A stretch of 64,000 nt of DNA, taken from Macrophomina tecta. Taxonomy: Eukaryota; Ascomycota; Dothideomycetes; Botryosphaeriales; Botryosphaeriaceae. The notes under the pieces are model-generated. The model was not told the DNA's origin. It saw only the letters and a list, made by a program, of their open reading frames with translations, and searched no databases. Location of the stretch: the NCBI GenBank assembly GCA_024180945.1, contig JAKSGN010000027.1, forward strand, positions 1 through 64,000. The letters are read 5' to 3'. Every line of letters starts with the position of its first letter. The first letter of the stretch is position 1. Position numbers and translations under genes: made by a program. Positions 1 through 9,255 of the stretch are shown one piece after another.

Positions 1-17
1 CATCCCAGTAATAAATA
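1..17 (+). repeat. hAT left terminal inverted repeat
   Basis: Seventeen bases that match the reverse complement of 2701-2717 with one difference. The repeat may extend beyond the window. Confidence 0.85.
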
Positions 18-40
18 TATATTTATTATTAAGGGCATAT

Positions 41-97
41 TTATTGTTAAGCTTTTCCATAAGGATAATAATATAGACGCTGCCAATAAATATATAT
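41..97 (+). repeat. hAT left subterminal direct repeat
   Basis: Shares TTATTG-TAAGCTT, then ATAATAATAT and CTGCCAAT-AATA in the same order and orientation with 2623-2677. Subterminal repeats of this kind are transposase-binding sites in other hAT elements. That role is inferred here. Confidence 0.6.
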
Positions 98-325
98 TGT
101 TAACTATTAATAATATAGGCCCAGTATTTTCCAGCGCCAATTCCCCCAGAGTGTTTCAGATTAAATTGCAGTCTTGTACGCATATTACTGCTTATCAGGC
201 CTCTAGATAGGAGGTGAACTCCAATGTTTGTAACTCCTAGCAACCGAAACTGCTGCCTCGCCATACCCGTCACGTTGCAAGTACGCAGTTCGTAATACAT
301 CAGCGACATATCTCTACACACGACA

Positions 326-2619
326 ATGGACGTCAACATATCCTCACTGCCCCAATCCAATGCCCCGTCAAGTTCTTCCTCCGTGGTACCCTCTGACAGT
401 GCCTCACAAGTTGCCAGCACACTGTCAGAACCCGAGGCATCGTCAGCTCAGCATACGGTCAAGAGACGGAAACTGAGAGCCACATCAACATGGGATCACT
501 TTCGAGAAGCTCAAGGCGACGAGCCACGTACTATGAGCGGGAAATTACTTCACTACTGCACGCGTTGTCGCAATCCATCCTGGTCAACCCACATATCTGG
601 CAACGCCCGCTATCATCTCGAGAAGGCTCATCACATACTTGTTCGAGAGGATTCAAAATCTCAAAACAGGCGCCAACTAGCCATCGAAAATGCCTTCGCA
701 AGAACAACCGGCAAGCGGCTGCAGCAAGTCAGGGAGAATGAGATGAACACTCTACGGAGTGTAATCAATGTCGATGCCTTTCGAGAGGCACAGATGTTGC
801 TATCCGCACATAAACATTTACCGCTCAACTTCGTAACCTGGCCGGAATACCAGGCACTTCTGGCCGCGATAAGCCCTGCCGTTGAAGAGTTCCTAACTGA
901 TTCCGGTAGCACAGTTGCGGCGGACTTGGATAGGGCCTACGATGCGCATCAACAATCCGTAAAGGAATGGCTAGAACGTGCCCGGAGCCTCGTACACATT
1001 GCTATGGACGTATGGTCTTCTCCTCAGCGGAAGGCCTATATCGCTGTTCACGCCCAATGGGTTGACGAGGCCTACAAACCTCGGAAAGCATTGCTAGGGC
1101 TACCAAACCTCCGCCGCTCTCACGCCGGCACGGCTATGGCACCTCACTTGATGACGATTATCCGACAGTACCACTTAGCGCCCCGAATCGGCTACTTCAC
1201 TGGGGACAATGACGCAAAGAATGACACCTGTCTCCGCCAACTTGCTGTTGAGCTGTCGCAAGAGTACGGCCTTACACTTGACCCAGTGTCCTCTCGAACG
1301 CGGTGTGCCGGCCACATCATTAACTTGTCCCTTCAAGCCTTTCTCTTTGCAACTAGTGAGGACGCTCTGCAGGCCGCAATTGCGCAGGCGCAACACGAGG
1401 TAAATGATGTAACAGTTGCGGACGCGTTACACGACCAAATTCAGTCGAACACTTGTCACAAGAGTCACGACAGGCGCAAGAAACGCCATGACACTGCCGG
1501 CTGGCGGAGCATCGGCCCAATGGGTAAACTCCACAACATTGCGGTGTTCATCCGTAATTCCACAGTGCGCAACGATGCATGGGATGACATTGCAGAAAAG
1601 GCGCTTGGAATTGACAATATCACCCGTTGGAACTCATGGTTCAAGTTGCTTGATGCGGCTATCAGCCAAGAGGGTCCATTGTCAATATTCCTCAACCAAT
1701 ACCACAACGAGCTGGAAGACGACATCCTCACACATGATGATTGGCAAGTACTCAAAATGACTCACGAGTTCTTGCAGCCGTTTTACCAAGCGACCTTGGA
1801 GCAGCAAATGGAGTGGGCATCAATAGATCAGGTGCTAGAGAATATGGATATTCTTTTCATGCAGTTTGAGAATGCCAAGGTAAGCCATGGACGGCTCGAT
1901 CGATTACCAGACCTGGACTGATGTTAAAGCAGGGCAAATACGCCAGCAACGCGCGTATGGTTCATTCCATTCACATGGGTTGGTGGGTTCTCTCGAAGTA
2001 TTATGAAGAGAGTGACAGAAACCCAATATATGCCACGGCATTATTGCTCCATCCAGAAAAGCGCCGGAGGTACCTTGGCCGCCACTGGGCAGAGGAATGG
2101 AGGCAGACCGCTATTGCTGGTGCACGGCAGCATTGGGCGAAGTACAAGGACCGGCCACTCCCGTCGGAGTCCGCGGCTCGGCTGAACGACGAACGACGGG
2201 AAGTAACACCGTACGAGCGTATCAAGCAGTCAATGAGTGTCTTGGATGAACCCGGAGATGAGGATGAATTCGAAAAATTCGTCAATTCTCCGCCAAGACC
2301 TATGACGACCAAAACACCGCTTGAATGGTGGTGTCGAGAAGAACAGAGGATTGAGTATCCACGTTTACACCAATTGGCCATTGACATACTAAGTGTGCCG
2401 GCGATGTCCGACGATCCGGAACGGGTATTCTCTTGCGCAAGGCGGACAATTTCTTGGGACAGGGCACGGCTCTCGCCTGATACTATCGAGAAGCTTCAAT
2501 GCCTGAGCAACTGGGTGAAGAATGACTTGGTCCGCAAAGTCTACGTGGCAGTAGATGGTAAGGTCATGGATATTGCTGGCGGCAACGACGACATGCATGG
2601 CGCTTCAGTTTTATATTAA
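326..2619 (+). CDS. hAT transposase, two exons, apparently intact
   Basis: Cut-and-paste transposase acting in the nucleus on the 17-bp inverted repeats. Exon 1 is 326-1879 and exon 2 is 1933-2619, giving about 746 aa. The 53-bp intron (1880-1932) has GTAAGC at its 5' end, CAG at its 3' end and an ACTGAT branch-like site. It is phase 0 and joins two frames that would otherwise be separate. A BED-type zinc finger lies near residues 55-103 (C78, C81, H97, H102), preceded by a basic KRRK stretch. The C-terminal region holds the hAT dimerisation domain, with the recognisable stretch DDPERVFSCARR. Length and domain order suit autonomous hAT transposases. No internal stop is seen in the spliced frame, so the gene may be functional. 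Splicing is inferred from sequence only. Confidence 0.88.
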
Positions 2620-2622
2620 TAA

Positions 2623-2677
2623 TTATTGATAAGCTTAGCAATCGATAATAATATTAGGATCTGCCAATGAATACATA
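2623..2677 (+). repeat. hAT right subterminal direct repeat
   Basis: Direct-orientation counterpart of 41-97, carrying TTATTGATAAGCTT, ATAATAATAT and CTGCCAATGAATA in that order. Confidence 0.6.
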
Positions 2678-2700
2678 AGAATATGTCAATATTATGTATT

Positions 2701-2717
2701 TATTTATTATTGGGATG
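2701..2717 (-). repeat. hAT right terminal inverted repeat
   Basis: Reverse complement of 1-17 with one mismatch. It marks the right boundary of the element. Confidence 0.85.
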
Positions 2718-2814
2718 TCTGTAACTGACTTAATGACTTCGCCGCCAGAACCGACAAAGGCGATTCAGGAACTCTCCCTACCTGCCGCCCAGGCTGTCTC
2801 GGGACACAGACGCA

Positions 2815-4613
2815 ATGCAATCCACGCCATCTCCGCCAGCACCAGAAATTTCAACCTACGAGATGGCGCCAATGAACGTGAGCCAGTCACGTGCCTCGGA
2901 GGCGTTGACTCAATCGGATGGTAGACCTGGGCAGCTACAACAGCCATCGCATCAATCTAGACAACAATTCGGGCTTTCTCCCCACCGAATTGGCGTAACA
3001 CATCAGGGGTGTGCCTCATTGACTGAAAATGAGACCGCCGACAGTTACCTTGGCGAGTCAGGCTTTCTCCAGGCGTTCCATCAAGATCCGGGGCCCCAAA
3101 TTGTCGGGAGTCGTGACTCACTCGTCCCAAATGTCCTTCAATCCAGTAAGGTGCCGACGCCTGCTCTTCAGAGCAGCTACCTAGAAACGTTTCACGAGTA
3201 TTGCTATGCCTTCTGCCCTGTGCTTGACAGGAACTTTTCCTTTAATAATCCGATGTTTTGTAACTCTCTAATCCTGCAACAAGGTATTGCCCTTGTTGGC
3301 AGCACCATCGCACCGCCAGCACTCACGCACGGCAGCTCTGATGATTACTATAATCGCATAAAAGCTCTGTTTCACGGTGGCCACGAGGAGAACCCAGTCA
3401 CGAGCATCATAGCGCTAATGATGCTATACTGGAGGGGCAAACCATCGCCAAGTGTCGTCAGTATCGACACGGTGTGGTGGTGGACGGGTGTTGCAATCAG
3501 GCTGGCGCAACAGATCGGTCTCCACCGCGAATTAAAACCGGGACAAGCACTAAGACCGGGAGAGACACCTGGCTTACGACGCAGGATATGGTGGACGCTA
3601 TATGTCAGTGCTCATCATAATCACACAGCACTTCGAGGATACTGACTCCAAGGGAGGCGCGAGAACGCTTAACAGGAATCTGCCAGGGTCGCCCGTGCAT
3701 CATCAACCCAAACGACTGCGACATCGCTGAGCCCACCACCGCTGACTTCCCCAGCCCCGTGGACGCGCCGCGCGCCGAGATCTTTGTGCGCTGGGTCCAG
3801 CTCTGCGGCATTATTGGCCGCCTGGGCAAGCATCTCTCCAAGAGCCCGGACGCCGCTTCAACACCGCCGCAGTCCCTGGCCGCCGAGCTGTCCGCGTGGG
3901 TGCACTCGCTGCCCGCGCACCTACAGCTCCCGATCGCCGACGAGCTTACGCTCAAGTTCGACCGCAACGTCCATCAGCTGCACCTCCCGTACCTGACCGC
4001 CGTCATGCTCCTCCACCTGGAGCGCTCATCCGCCCAGCCCTCCCCCCTCCCGCAGGCCCGCGCCGCCGCCGTCCTCGCGTCTGCCTGTGTGGCCCGCGTC
4101 TTCGAGGACTTGTTGGCGCGCGGCCGGGTCCGCTTCCTGCAGGGCATGGCCGGGTGGTACGCCGCGATCGCGCTGCTCGCGCTGCTGCACGCGCGGCGCG
4201 TCGGGGGTGAGCGCCTTGGCGCGGCCGCCGACGCGCACATCCGCATCCTGCGCCTCGCGCTGAGGGAGCTCGCACGGCTGTGGAGCTCCGCTAGGCAGCT
4301 AGACGAGGCGTTCGAGAAGATGATCGGCGCGGACGACGAAGCGGGCGGGTTCGCGGCACAAGGGGTGGGGGCGCAGACGCACGGCTTGGACGATGTGGAG
4401 GCGGGGATCGGGTTCGATTTGATGGGGTTCTTCCCGTACGTGACATCGAGGACGAGTCCGCTGGTGAGGATAATGCTGGGGGCAGATCCAATCTCGCTGT
4501 TTGCAGCGACGAAGTGGCCGGAGGATTGGATGGCGCAGATGCAGGAGTTTTTTGGGCCGTTGGGGGAGGCGGATTTTTCAGGCAGTTCCGGTGCCGTAGG
4601 TGCGAGGTTTTAG
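2815..4613 (+). CDS. fungal-specific transcription factor, Fungal_trans domain; zinc cluster missing
   Basis: Nuclear regulator with the Fungal_trans (PF04082-type) middle-homology domain. Exon 1 is 2815-3603 and exon 2 is 3657-4613, giving about 581 aa. The 53-bp intron has GTCAGT, a CTGAC branch site and a GAG acceptor. It restores the family motif LYARERLT followed by CQGRPCII. Other family landmarks are YLETFHEYCYAFCPVLD, WWWTGVAIRLAQQIGLHRE and RRRIWWTLY. The style is closest to the cutinase-factor (CTF1/FarB-like) group, by recollection of the family. No Zn2Cys6 cluster precedes it. The frame stays open only back to a TGA at 2734, and an hAT element ends at 2717, so the DNA-binding end may have been cut off. 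Exon 2 is markedly GC-rich. The gene is convergent with the dioxygenase gene that ends at 4751. It could be a truncated, non-DNA-binding remnant. Confidence 0.75.
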
Positions 4614-4750
4614 ATATATGAGTGTGGGAGGTACTGGTTCATTATTGTCGATCAACGCTGTGTAAGGCTCAAGCATTGCCACATGGGAAACTATATATTG
4701 CTAGTCTTAGGTAGTGAAATATAGCAAGCGCTGTACGGTGCCGAAACCAA

Positions 4751-6344
4751 TCATAGGTGAGGCTCTGTAACATGAGCTTTCTTAAAAGCCTGTACAGCAT
4801 TCTGCCTCGACGGGAGCCTCTTCGCGACACTTTCGGCCCAGAGAGATGTTCCTACCATGAAGCTGTTCGCCTTCAGCATTACGAGCGGCAACGCTTGGGG
4901 AATCCACTCACCAGCTCTCAAACATGAGACCCAGGTTGTTCTCATCGATCTTCTCAGGCGCCAGAGGCTTCCGTGTATTTCTCTCGAACGCCTCGCTATC
5001 AGCTCCATGCGCGGTCATGCTGTTCGTCAACACAAACATCCCGGCAAGCTGAGCAGGCATCGGCTCTATGTCGAAGCTTCCCTTGACCAGGAAAACGAAT
5101 TCAGACATGGTGTTTCTATGGTATCGGGGCTGACGGAAACTGTCCTCCATGACAAGCCATCTCGGCCCGAATACGACCACATCCGCTGCAGCCTGACCTG
5201 GGTTGTTGGATGGGCATGTCAGCACAGTGCCAATGGACGGGTCCTGCATGCAGTAAGCAGTGAGCCCCTTAGAGTGACGCCATATCATCTTACTGGATGA
5301 TCAAATGATACAGAACCCATTGCGTTGAATTTTCCTGCGGCGTGCGTCAGTCTGTTTACAGTCTGAATCGCCTCGACAGTCACCTACCCAGGTCATATTT
5401 GAACGGGTAATACGTGCCATGCCACGCAACCACATTGAACACACTGCTTCTGTACGTTGCTTGGTGGACGGTGCCAGCGAATTTGCTGAGCATCACCGTG
5501 TCCTCATCCGAATCGATGTAGTTGGCGACTGGGACTTCAAAATCACGGACATTTGCAAGACCACAGGAGCCGATCGGCCCAAGCTCCGGCAGGTCGAAGT
5601 GACCGGAAAAGCACTCTAAAACGAAGCCCCTCACCGACCCAGCCGGAAGAGATATGTGGAAGCGAACTCCGCGAGGGATGACGCAGAGTTCGTTCTCGCG
5701 GACTCGGAGGCACCCGAGCTCTGTGCGGATATCCATCGCGCCCTTCTGGGCCACTGTGCTGTATCTGAGCCGCAAATCGTGAATCGCGGATTTCCGACTT
5801 ACCGATGCAGAAATCACCATCCCCGCTGTCGAATGTCTGGTTCTTCGGCATCGACTTTCCCGCAGTGTAGACGTAGTATGCCACACCAGTCTTGAGCGTA
5901 GGGTCCCCGGCGCCGCCAATAAGCCGCAGCCCGGTCACGAAGTCCTCTTTCTCGTCGATGCTCACCGGCGCCCAGCGTGCTTGATTCGGCTTGAACTTGA
6001 GCGACGCGGTGTCAAAGCGCAGATAGGGGTACTGATCCGACACGTCCACGAAATTGGAGTGGCATGTTGACGGAAGAAGACGGTACAGCGCAGTCTGCTT
6101 GTTGTCTTTCCGCTGCGTGGTGAACGAAGTTCCGGAAAGACGCTCCGGGTACAGGTCGTGCTTCTGGCGCTGTAGGAACGTGGTCCCGACCGGGATTACA
6201 CCTGGCGCTGCCTCGCTCCTTCAAACCCGCAATTTAGCTTCAGAATGTGTTGAGGTATTGCGCATCCAAAACATACTGGTGATAAGCATTCAGCCCAGCG
6301 AGATACTCGAACGGGTCGGGAACGACGAAGTGGGACTGCGGCAT
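4751..6344 (-). CDS. hmgA-like: homogentisate 1,2-dioxygenase-like protein, six exons
   Basis: Non-haem Fe(II) dioxygenase of tyrosine and phenylalanine breakdown, opening homogentisate to maleylacetoacetate in the cytosol. Exons on the minus strand are 6344-6277, 6218-5803, 5753-5388, 5334-5294, 5243-4912 and 4862-4751. All five introns (49-58 bp) are GT-AG. Exon lengths sum to 1335 bp, exactly 444 codons plus stop, the usual family length. N-terminal MPQSHFVVPDPFEYLAGLNAYHQ-SEA, then LYPERLSGTSFTTQR, the DLG-KFNAMGSVSFDHP junction and VMEDSFRQPRYHRNTMSEF are all present. The iron ligands expected from the family are there: HRNTMSE supplies His and Glu, and the later TAHGAD supplies the second His. 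It differs enough from canonical HmgA (LNAYHQ, RQPRYHRN) that it may be a paralogue for a related aromatic substrate. The frame is intact with no RIP damage. Confidence 0.85.
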
Positions 6345-6458
6345 GTCTGGAGCTGCTAGATTGGAAATGCGACGTCGAAAGCAGCATACTGCGGCAGACT
6401 GTCATATTTAAAGTTGAGGTTGAACTATAGCTTCCCCGAGGGAAATTACACTGGCAAC

Positions 6459-6510
6459 TTTCGGCTAACTGGAGGGAATAAGCTTTCGGCTGTCAGAAGA
6501 GAGTTTCGGC
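6459..6510. promoter_or_regulatory. triple TTTCGGC repeat upstream of the dioxygenase gene
   Basis: TTTCGGC occurs at 6459-6465, 6484-6490 and 6504-6510, roughly 115-165 bp upstream of the minus-strand start at 6344. CGG half-sites are the core bound by Zn2Cys6 regulators. The clustering fits an operator, but no factor can be assigned from sequence. Confidence 0.35.
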
Positions 6511-6851
6511 AAAGCCATTGCCGGGGCTGCCGACCGACGACCTGCCGAATACAACCGACTTACTAGGTGTCACGACCTGCACTGATATTGGTTCAAAAGT
6601 GGGTGCTTAATTGACGAAGTTCCTAAAGCTAAGGAGAGAAAAGAGGAAAATGAATGAGCGACTAGAACGAGAGACCTTTATACCCATCAAGACACGCGCT
6701 AAGGATTTAGCTATCTACTAGGGTATTTTAGAGAATGTTAGGGGTTGCATGGTAGATCGTGACAGCAGGCAAATAGTGCGATATTACAGCACATGCTCAC
6801 TAGTCTTTGTCCGAGAACCTTTCATAGTCTACAACAGCGACCGTTAACGTA
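6511..6851. other. intergenic, no gene seen
   Basis: Mixed-composition DNA with several CCGAC/CCGA words near 6530 and moderate AT enrichment after 6600. No supported gene or complete repeat is visible. Confidence 0.5.
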
Positions 6852-6895
6852 ACGTATCCCACAACCGAGCGGTGCACACAAACGAGCGGTGCACC
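6852..6895 (+). repeat. orphan pogo/Fot-type terminal inverted repeat
   Basis: Begins ACGTATCCCACAA after a TA dinucleotide and carries two copies of a CGAGCGGTGCAC box about 17 bp apart. This is the same layout as the ends of the intact element at 23384-25233. No transposase follows, so it is a truncated end. Confidence 0.65.
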
Positions 6896-7164
6896 TTATT
6901 AACAAAACGCGTCTCCTTAGCTTCTACCTTTGTATAACAACTATAACATGTTTAATCTTCTATATATAAAGCTCACCTACTCCTAGCATTACAAGCCATC
7001 GATTAAACCTATATTTAAAGCACTCGGGATACTATTAAGGGCATATTATATTAGTATAATAACGCCTAACTAATAATCTATCTACCTAGCGACGTAAGGC
7101 TGCCTAACTACTATGTCCGCCTGTCGGCGTGACTGCCCAGATGGATCTGGGGCCGTCACCTAAC

Positions 7165-7269
7165 AACGGCTCTGCTATCCCTAAGGGTCCTTAGCCCTTG
7201 CGGTGCTTCGTCTCGTGCGGCCTTTCTACCCGTAGGGTTATAAAGCCCTTGTGCGCTAGGTTCGTAACA
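7165..7269 (-). repeat. decayed LTR end related to the C/D chromovirus family
   Basis: Colinear with the last ~100 bp of the 13757-14534 LTR. It contains CCCTTGCGGTGC, GGGTTATAAAGCCCTTG and terminal GGTTCGTAACA. No matching internal region is attached. Confidence 0.6.
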
Positions 7270-9255
7270 GTTCTCCTCTACTAGTTATACTATTCCTTTA
7301 TACCTTTCCTTTGTTAAAATTAGATCTCGTTACTAGGAGGGAATACGGCCCGAAAGGCAGCACTGTCCAAGGGGGTTACTTGCCGAGGCAAGAAATCTTC
7401 TTTTGTTTTCATGCACCGGCACACGCAAATGCCTTGACTGAGGTAGCCATTTAGCTAACTCACTGCCATAAGCTACGGGCTTTCATCTAGACTGGATACA
7501 ACTACTACTGCACATGCAGAGGCTATGAAGCACATACAGACGTCCAGGTGGGAACCTTATTAACCTGCCGAGTGGAGCCAGGTCATGTAGCAGGGAGAGC
7601 TGTTGTTGTTTTGGCGTTGAGCTGATGTAGTGTCCGTTGCAAGGTTTAGCTCCACCGACTTTGCGGCAGCATGTCATTGGAGCGTGATTTGGCGATGTAA
7701 AACAAGGCCGTTATCAAAGTGAGTCAGTAGCTAAGTGCTGGTAAGTCTATGGTGGTCAAATTCGTGAAAGCGGTCGTCTACCGCACGTTGAAGCGGATAT
7801 GGTGGATTCAAAGGAAGCCATCTAGGCCTTATCACACCCATTGTCTTTTGATAAGACAGACGGAGGATTCTAGCACCGGGCAAGACTTTGACGGGAGCCT
7901 GCAACTATGTTCTTCCGCCCGATCGACGCAAGCTCGATGTGCAAGCGTCGTGCAGGCAGAAGCGGGTTGCGAGGTTGCTTTTACCCAGGTGGCCGGGCTG
8001 AGGAGGGCACCTGTCAAATCGGAGACGAAGCCGAAGCCCGATCATTCCACGCGTGCGCAACGCTGCGAGGCGCTGCCGGGGGGCAACGGCGAGGTTATTG
8101 TCTTCCCGGCCTAGTTGCTCGCCCATCCCCGACCAGCACCATTCGCTCTCACATCTGCACCGACTGCAGGTCAGCATGCATCAATTCTCGCTTTATACAT
8201 TTCCTGCCCACTGGATGCTCTCCATGGCTCTGCACATCTACGCGGTAGGCATCATGAAGAAGGCAAGCCCCATACTAGACCAATTGAGAGGTCGCTTCAC
8301 ATGAAGGCGTCGGTCGTTAGGAGCGGGCTGAGGCTGCGCATGAGAACGGGCTCGAGAACTTAGGGCTTTCTGGACCAGAAGCTAGGCGACAAGACCTACA
8401 TGAAACAAATGCAGGTCAGAGCAACCAAGCTTAGTGAATTAAATAACGTGTTTTTCTCCCGGACTGGAATGTTGCGTCTGGCCCCGCCACATTAGATTCA
8501 GGCCTCAGCCATGAGGTGTTACAACGGTCCGACCGTGGTGGGTTTCGGTCGGTACTGCAAGACCACTCGGCCAACCCTCTGCCAGTTAGCTGGCAAAAGG
8601 TATTGCGATGATCAGCCTGGTGGTTGATCGTGCCCCAACAACGCTATACAGAGGGGTGTTCGTAACATTAGGCCGACCGCATGGACCGGATCTTCACGTG
8701 CTGGCGGAAGGAGTCGAAAGCGCAACCGGATCTCCGCTTTTCCCGCGGGCTGGCTAGCTGGTTGCACGGGACCGAATGCGAGGCTGAACATGCGCGACAG
8801 TCGCACTGGCGGCCGCTCTGAATCCGGACGACCCGCGGTGACGCGTATGCGGGAAAAGCTGCAGAATCGATTGTTATCGACTGGGCAGAGACTGCCAGCC
8901 AGGCCAAGGCAGACAGGCAGTCATGCGATGACGTAGTCTGGATTGCGGAGCTGCCTGGGCAACATGTGCAATTATTTGAAAGGGTCGCCGCTAGAGAACC
9001 TGTCGGTAACATGTCCATCACCGTTGCCACAAAACCGGAACTCAAATTTCAAGTGTCCGGAGTGCATGCATGTTCACCGCTGCAACACCAGGGTCCTCAG
9101 ATCGTTGCACTAAACGTGGAAACTTTGCTTGGCCTCGCCCGAGAAGCTAGAGTAAAAAGTTCATTGAACTCACTAGCTACGGCCCACCCTTTCGACTGCG
9201 ATTGAATCAGTCATCTAACTGTGGCTATCCGCAACTTCTTACTCATCCTACACTC
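7270..9255. other. intergenic, no recognisable gene
   Basis: About 2 kb with only short overlapping frames on both strands. None has a recognisable motif or a plausible splice chain. The last few hundred bases should hold the promoter of the gene starting at 9256. Confidence 0.5.

Larger units (their letters stand above)
1..2717 (+). mobile_element. hAT-superfamily DNA transposon, near-complete
   Basis: Terminal inverted repeats match over 17 bp with one mismatch (1-17 against 2701-2717 reversed; CATCCC then AGTAATAAATA or AATAATAAATA). They enclose one transposase gene with a BED finger and an hAT dimerisation domain. The left end coincides with the window edge, so the 8-bp target duplication expected for hAT elements cannot be tested. 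Composition is ordinary, without the TA excess of the central block, so the copy has escaped RIP. The right end lies about 100 bp from the start of a transcription-factor frame that lacks its DNA-binding domain. Confidence 0.9.

Noticed and set aside
3896..4491. Several open frames on both strands inside the transcription-factor second exon
   Set aside because: They are shadows caused by the very GC-rich coding sequence. Only the frame continuing LYARERLT is family-like.
6852..7040. Possible ~185-bp MITE between the orphan pogo end and CACTCGGGATAC near 7025
   Set aside because: The right side matches over only about a dozen bases and has no second box.
7749..8363. Cluster of overlapping plus-strand frames
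   Set aside because: No recognisable motif, no codon pattern and no splice chain; likely chance.
8668..9045. 125-codon minus-strand frame
   Set aside because: Composition and lack of motifs suggest a chance frame in intergenic DNA.
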